This document shows positions 62,952 through 64,000 of a stretch of DNA of 64,000 nt, in pieces (positions within the stretch are counted from its first letter, which is position 1; each line of letters begins with the position of its first letter). The stretch is taken from positions 62,001 to 126,000 of the forward strand of contig NZ_AWFA01000045.1 of assembly GCF_000682675.1 (NCBI RefSeq). Reading direction: 5' to 3'. This stretch comes from Hyphomonas pacifica. GTDB taxonomy: Bacteria; Pseudomonadota; Alphaproteobacteria; Caulobacterales; Hyphomonadaceae. The position numbers and the translations under genes were made by a program. The notes beneath the pieces were generated by a model, which was not told the DNA's origin, ran no database searches, and saw only the letters and a program-made list of their open reading frames with translations.

Positions 62952-63476
62952 TCAGTCTATCGTGGTCCTCAAATTTGCAGCCGTTTCGACGGCGTCATAG
63001 GCGCGGGAATTGCCTTGCGGCTTCGGCCCCTGATGGATCACCATTTCCAGAGTATGGCTGTAGATGACGCGTGTTTCGGTTTCGATATCGCTACGGCGCA
63101 CATCGACCGGATAGCCGCGCGTCGTGCAGCCCAAGAGGCCGCAGTCGCGGCGTAGTTCGGGGCGCGTGGTTATATCCTGGTCCGCCAGACGCTGCTGCGT
63201 TTTCACATCGCCAGACGTTTCGTCGCCTACGATTTCAAACCAGTCGCCGCCATGCTCCATGGTTACTTCGGCGGCGCGCAGCAAGGCCATGTTTTGCACT
63301 TCTGCCGAGGTCTGTGCGGTATCGCCTCTATAGGTGACGCGGTATCGGTTCGCCTCTATAACCTGAGAGGAATAGCCTTGTCCGTCATCTGTCAGGGCAG
63401 GGCGATAGTCGGGCGATGAGGCGCAGGCAGTCGTGATCATCAGGCCGCAAAGGGCTAGAATCAGAGAATATTTCAT
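62952..63476 (-). CDS. CC0125/CC1285-type lipoprotein
   Basis: 174 residues. Lipobox TTAC (Cys18). The Caulobacter CC0125/CC1285 family pattern is visible: SPDYRPAL, GQGYSSQVIEANRYRVTYRG, NMALLRAAEVTMEHGGDWFEIV. No known function; widespread in alphaproteobacteria. AGGAG precedes ATG 63476. It stands alone between the SDR and the DUF6460 gene. Confidence 0.85.
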   Translation of the reverse strand: MKYSLILALCGLMITTACASSPDYRPALTDDGQGYSSQVIEANRYRVTYRGDTAQTSAEVQNMALLRAAEVTMEHGGDWFEIVGDETSGDVKTQQRLADQDITTRPELRRDCGLLGCTTRGYPVDVRRSDIETETRVIYSHTLEMVIHQGPKPQGNSRAYDAVETAANLRTTID

Positions 63477-63548
63477 ATGGGGCTCCTGTCCCGTTTCCAA
63501 CAAGTCTACGCAGATACCGCAGAGGGGTTCCCGCGCCCCGAAATGACC

Positions 63549-63929
63549 CTATTTCCGAAACGGCAGGCTGATCATCCGCCAGAGCACCCAGAGCGGCAAT
63601 ACAATTGTTGCGCCTGCCAAGGCTGGTTTCCAGAAATTCTGCAGCGCCCACCCAAGCGCTGACACTGCCGTCCGCGCGACATTCATGATCGCTTCACCCG
63701 CATTCACATCCGGATTGGTCGGATCGAACTGCGAGGCCAGTACGAAAAATCCGACCAGAATGCATAGGCCAATCAGCTTCAGACCGCCCCATATGGAAAT
63801 GCCGAACAGCCGCGCCAGCAAGGGGCGCGGTTGAGGTTTTTCTACCGCCTGGCTTGCCTTGGGTTCCGGCGCCGGAACCGGCTCGACCGTGACTTCAGGC
63901 AATTCGGAAGAAGGCGGAGGGGGGGGCAT
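63549..63929 (-). CDS. DUF6460-like membrane protein
   Basis: 126 residues. A Pro-rich N-terminus (PPPPPSSELPEVTVEPVPAP) leads to two membrane helices (about 47-66 and 100-118) ending PLWVLWRMISLPFRK. The C-terminal pattern (W, then GA, then P-x-W, R) matches DUF6460 membrane proteins. It begins 18 bases after the stop of the MscS-like gene and is probably cotranscribed with it. Function unknown. Confidence 0.65.
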   Translation of the reverse strand: MPPPPPSSELPEVTVEPVPAPEPKASQAVEKPQPRPLLARLFGISIWGGLKLIGLCILVGFFVLASQFDPTNPDVNAGEAIMNVARTAVSALGWALQNFWKPALAGATIVLPLWVLWRMISLPFRK

Positions 63930-63947
63930 TTGGCTTTCGATCTCACT

Positions 63948-64000
63948 CTAGTCATTGGCGGCTTTTTTCTGGATTTCCACCTGATGCGGGTACGGAATAG
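63948..64000 (-). CDS. C-terminus of a probable MscS-type mechanosensitive channel (partial)
   Basis: Only the last 16 complete codons lie inside the window. They read IPYPHQVEIQKKAAND before a TAG stop. The IPYPHQV stretch is the usual ending of MscS-family channels (IEIPYPHQ- or -PQ-). The identity rests on this short match alone. Confidence 0.45.
   Translation of the reverse strand, partial: IPYPHQVEIQKKAAND

Noticed and set aside
1-64000. CRISPR arrays, insertion sequences, tRNA or rRNA genes
   Set aside because: No regularly spaced repeats, transposase-like proteins or cloverleaf candidates were found on either strand.

Overview
The window is a gene-dense, moderately GC-rich stretch of an alphaproteobacterial chromosome. 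Gene content suggests Hyphomonadaceae (Hyphomonas or Henriciella type), which is an inference from family composition and not from a marker gene. Pointers are a Flp/tad pilus locus, a class I lysyl-tRNA synthetase, a CC0125/CC1285-type lipoprotein, NodT-type efflux outer-membrane proteins and many small lipoproteins. I see no insertion sequence, phage, CRISPR array, rRNA or tRNA.

Layout. 1-3019: tail of a tad pilus locus (tadB, tadC, convergent tadD-like). 3138-7638: M17 aminopeptidase, TPR protein, YeeZ-like SDR, PfpI/DJ-1 protein, ABHD10-like hydrolase. 7695-9916: two envelope glycosyltransferases (GT4, GT9). 10051-16700: a translation block: infC with an ATA start, an I78 inhibitor lipoprotein, rpmI-rplT, then pheS-ASCH-membrane protein-pheT. 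16732-18436: voltage-gated K+ channel, bacterioferritin, and bfd behind a Fur-like box. 18491-20602: methyltransferase/TetR divergent pair and an Xre/membrane-protein operon with three palindromic operators. 20690-26833: lysK, a lipoprotein, a fused indolepyruvate ferredoxin oxidoreductase and its divergent Lrp-type regulator. 26863-31792: serine hydrolase, DUF2332, thiolase, glutathione peroxidase, dodecin, PilZ. 31935-40196: M13 peptidase and a complete RND efflux operon. 40409-46712: PhoR-type kinase, small helical protein, murI, ornithine decarboxylase, PstS-like lipoprotein, GT4. 46951-56466: putA, RsiV-like lipoprotein, serine hydrolase, two hotdog thioesterases, FMO, M23 peptidase, DUF6498. 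56526-60408: TetR-led operon of an HSL-type esterase and two MDR oxidoreductases. 60415-64000: CoaA-like kinase, META lipoprotein, a frameshifted SDR, CC0125-type lipoprotein, DUF6460 protein and the 3' end of a probable MscS channel.

Most of the window is ordinary housekeeping and envelope metabolism, and I do not see a convincing new multi-gene system. The most interesting signals are regulatory: the ATA start and leader hairpin of infC; three near-identical 16-bp palindromes before the Xre/membrane pair; palindromes in the TetR/methyltransferase, Lrp/IOR and RND promoter regions; terminators embedded in convergent coding ends; a long leader before ornithine decarboxylase; and a one-base frameshift in an SDR gene. 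All functions are read from sequence motifs; no database search was run.
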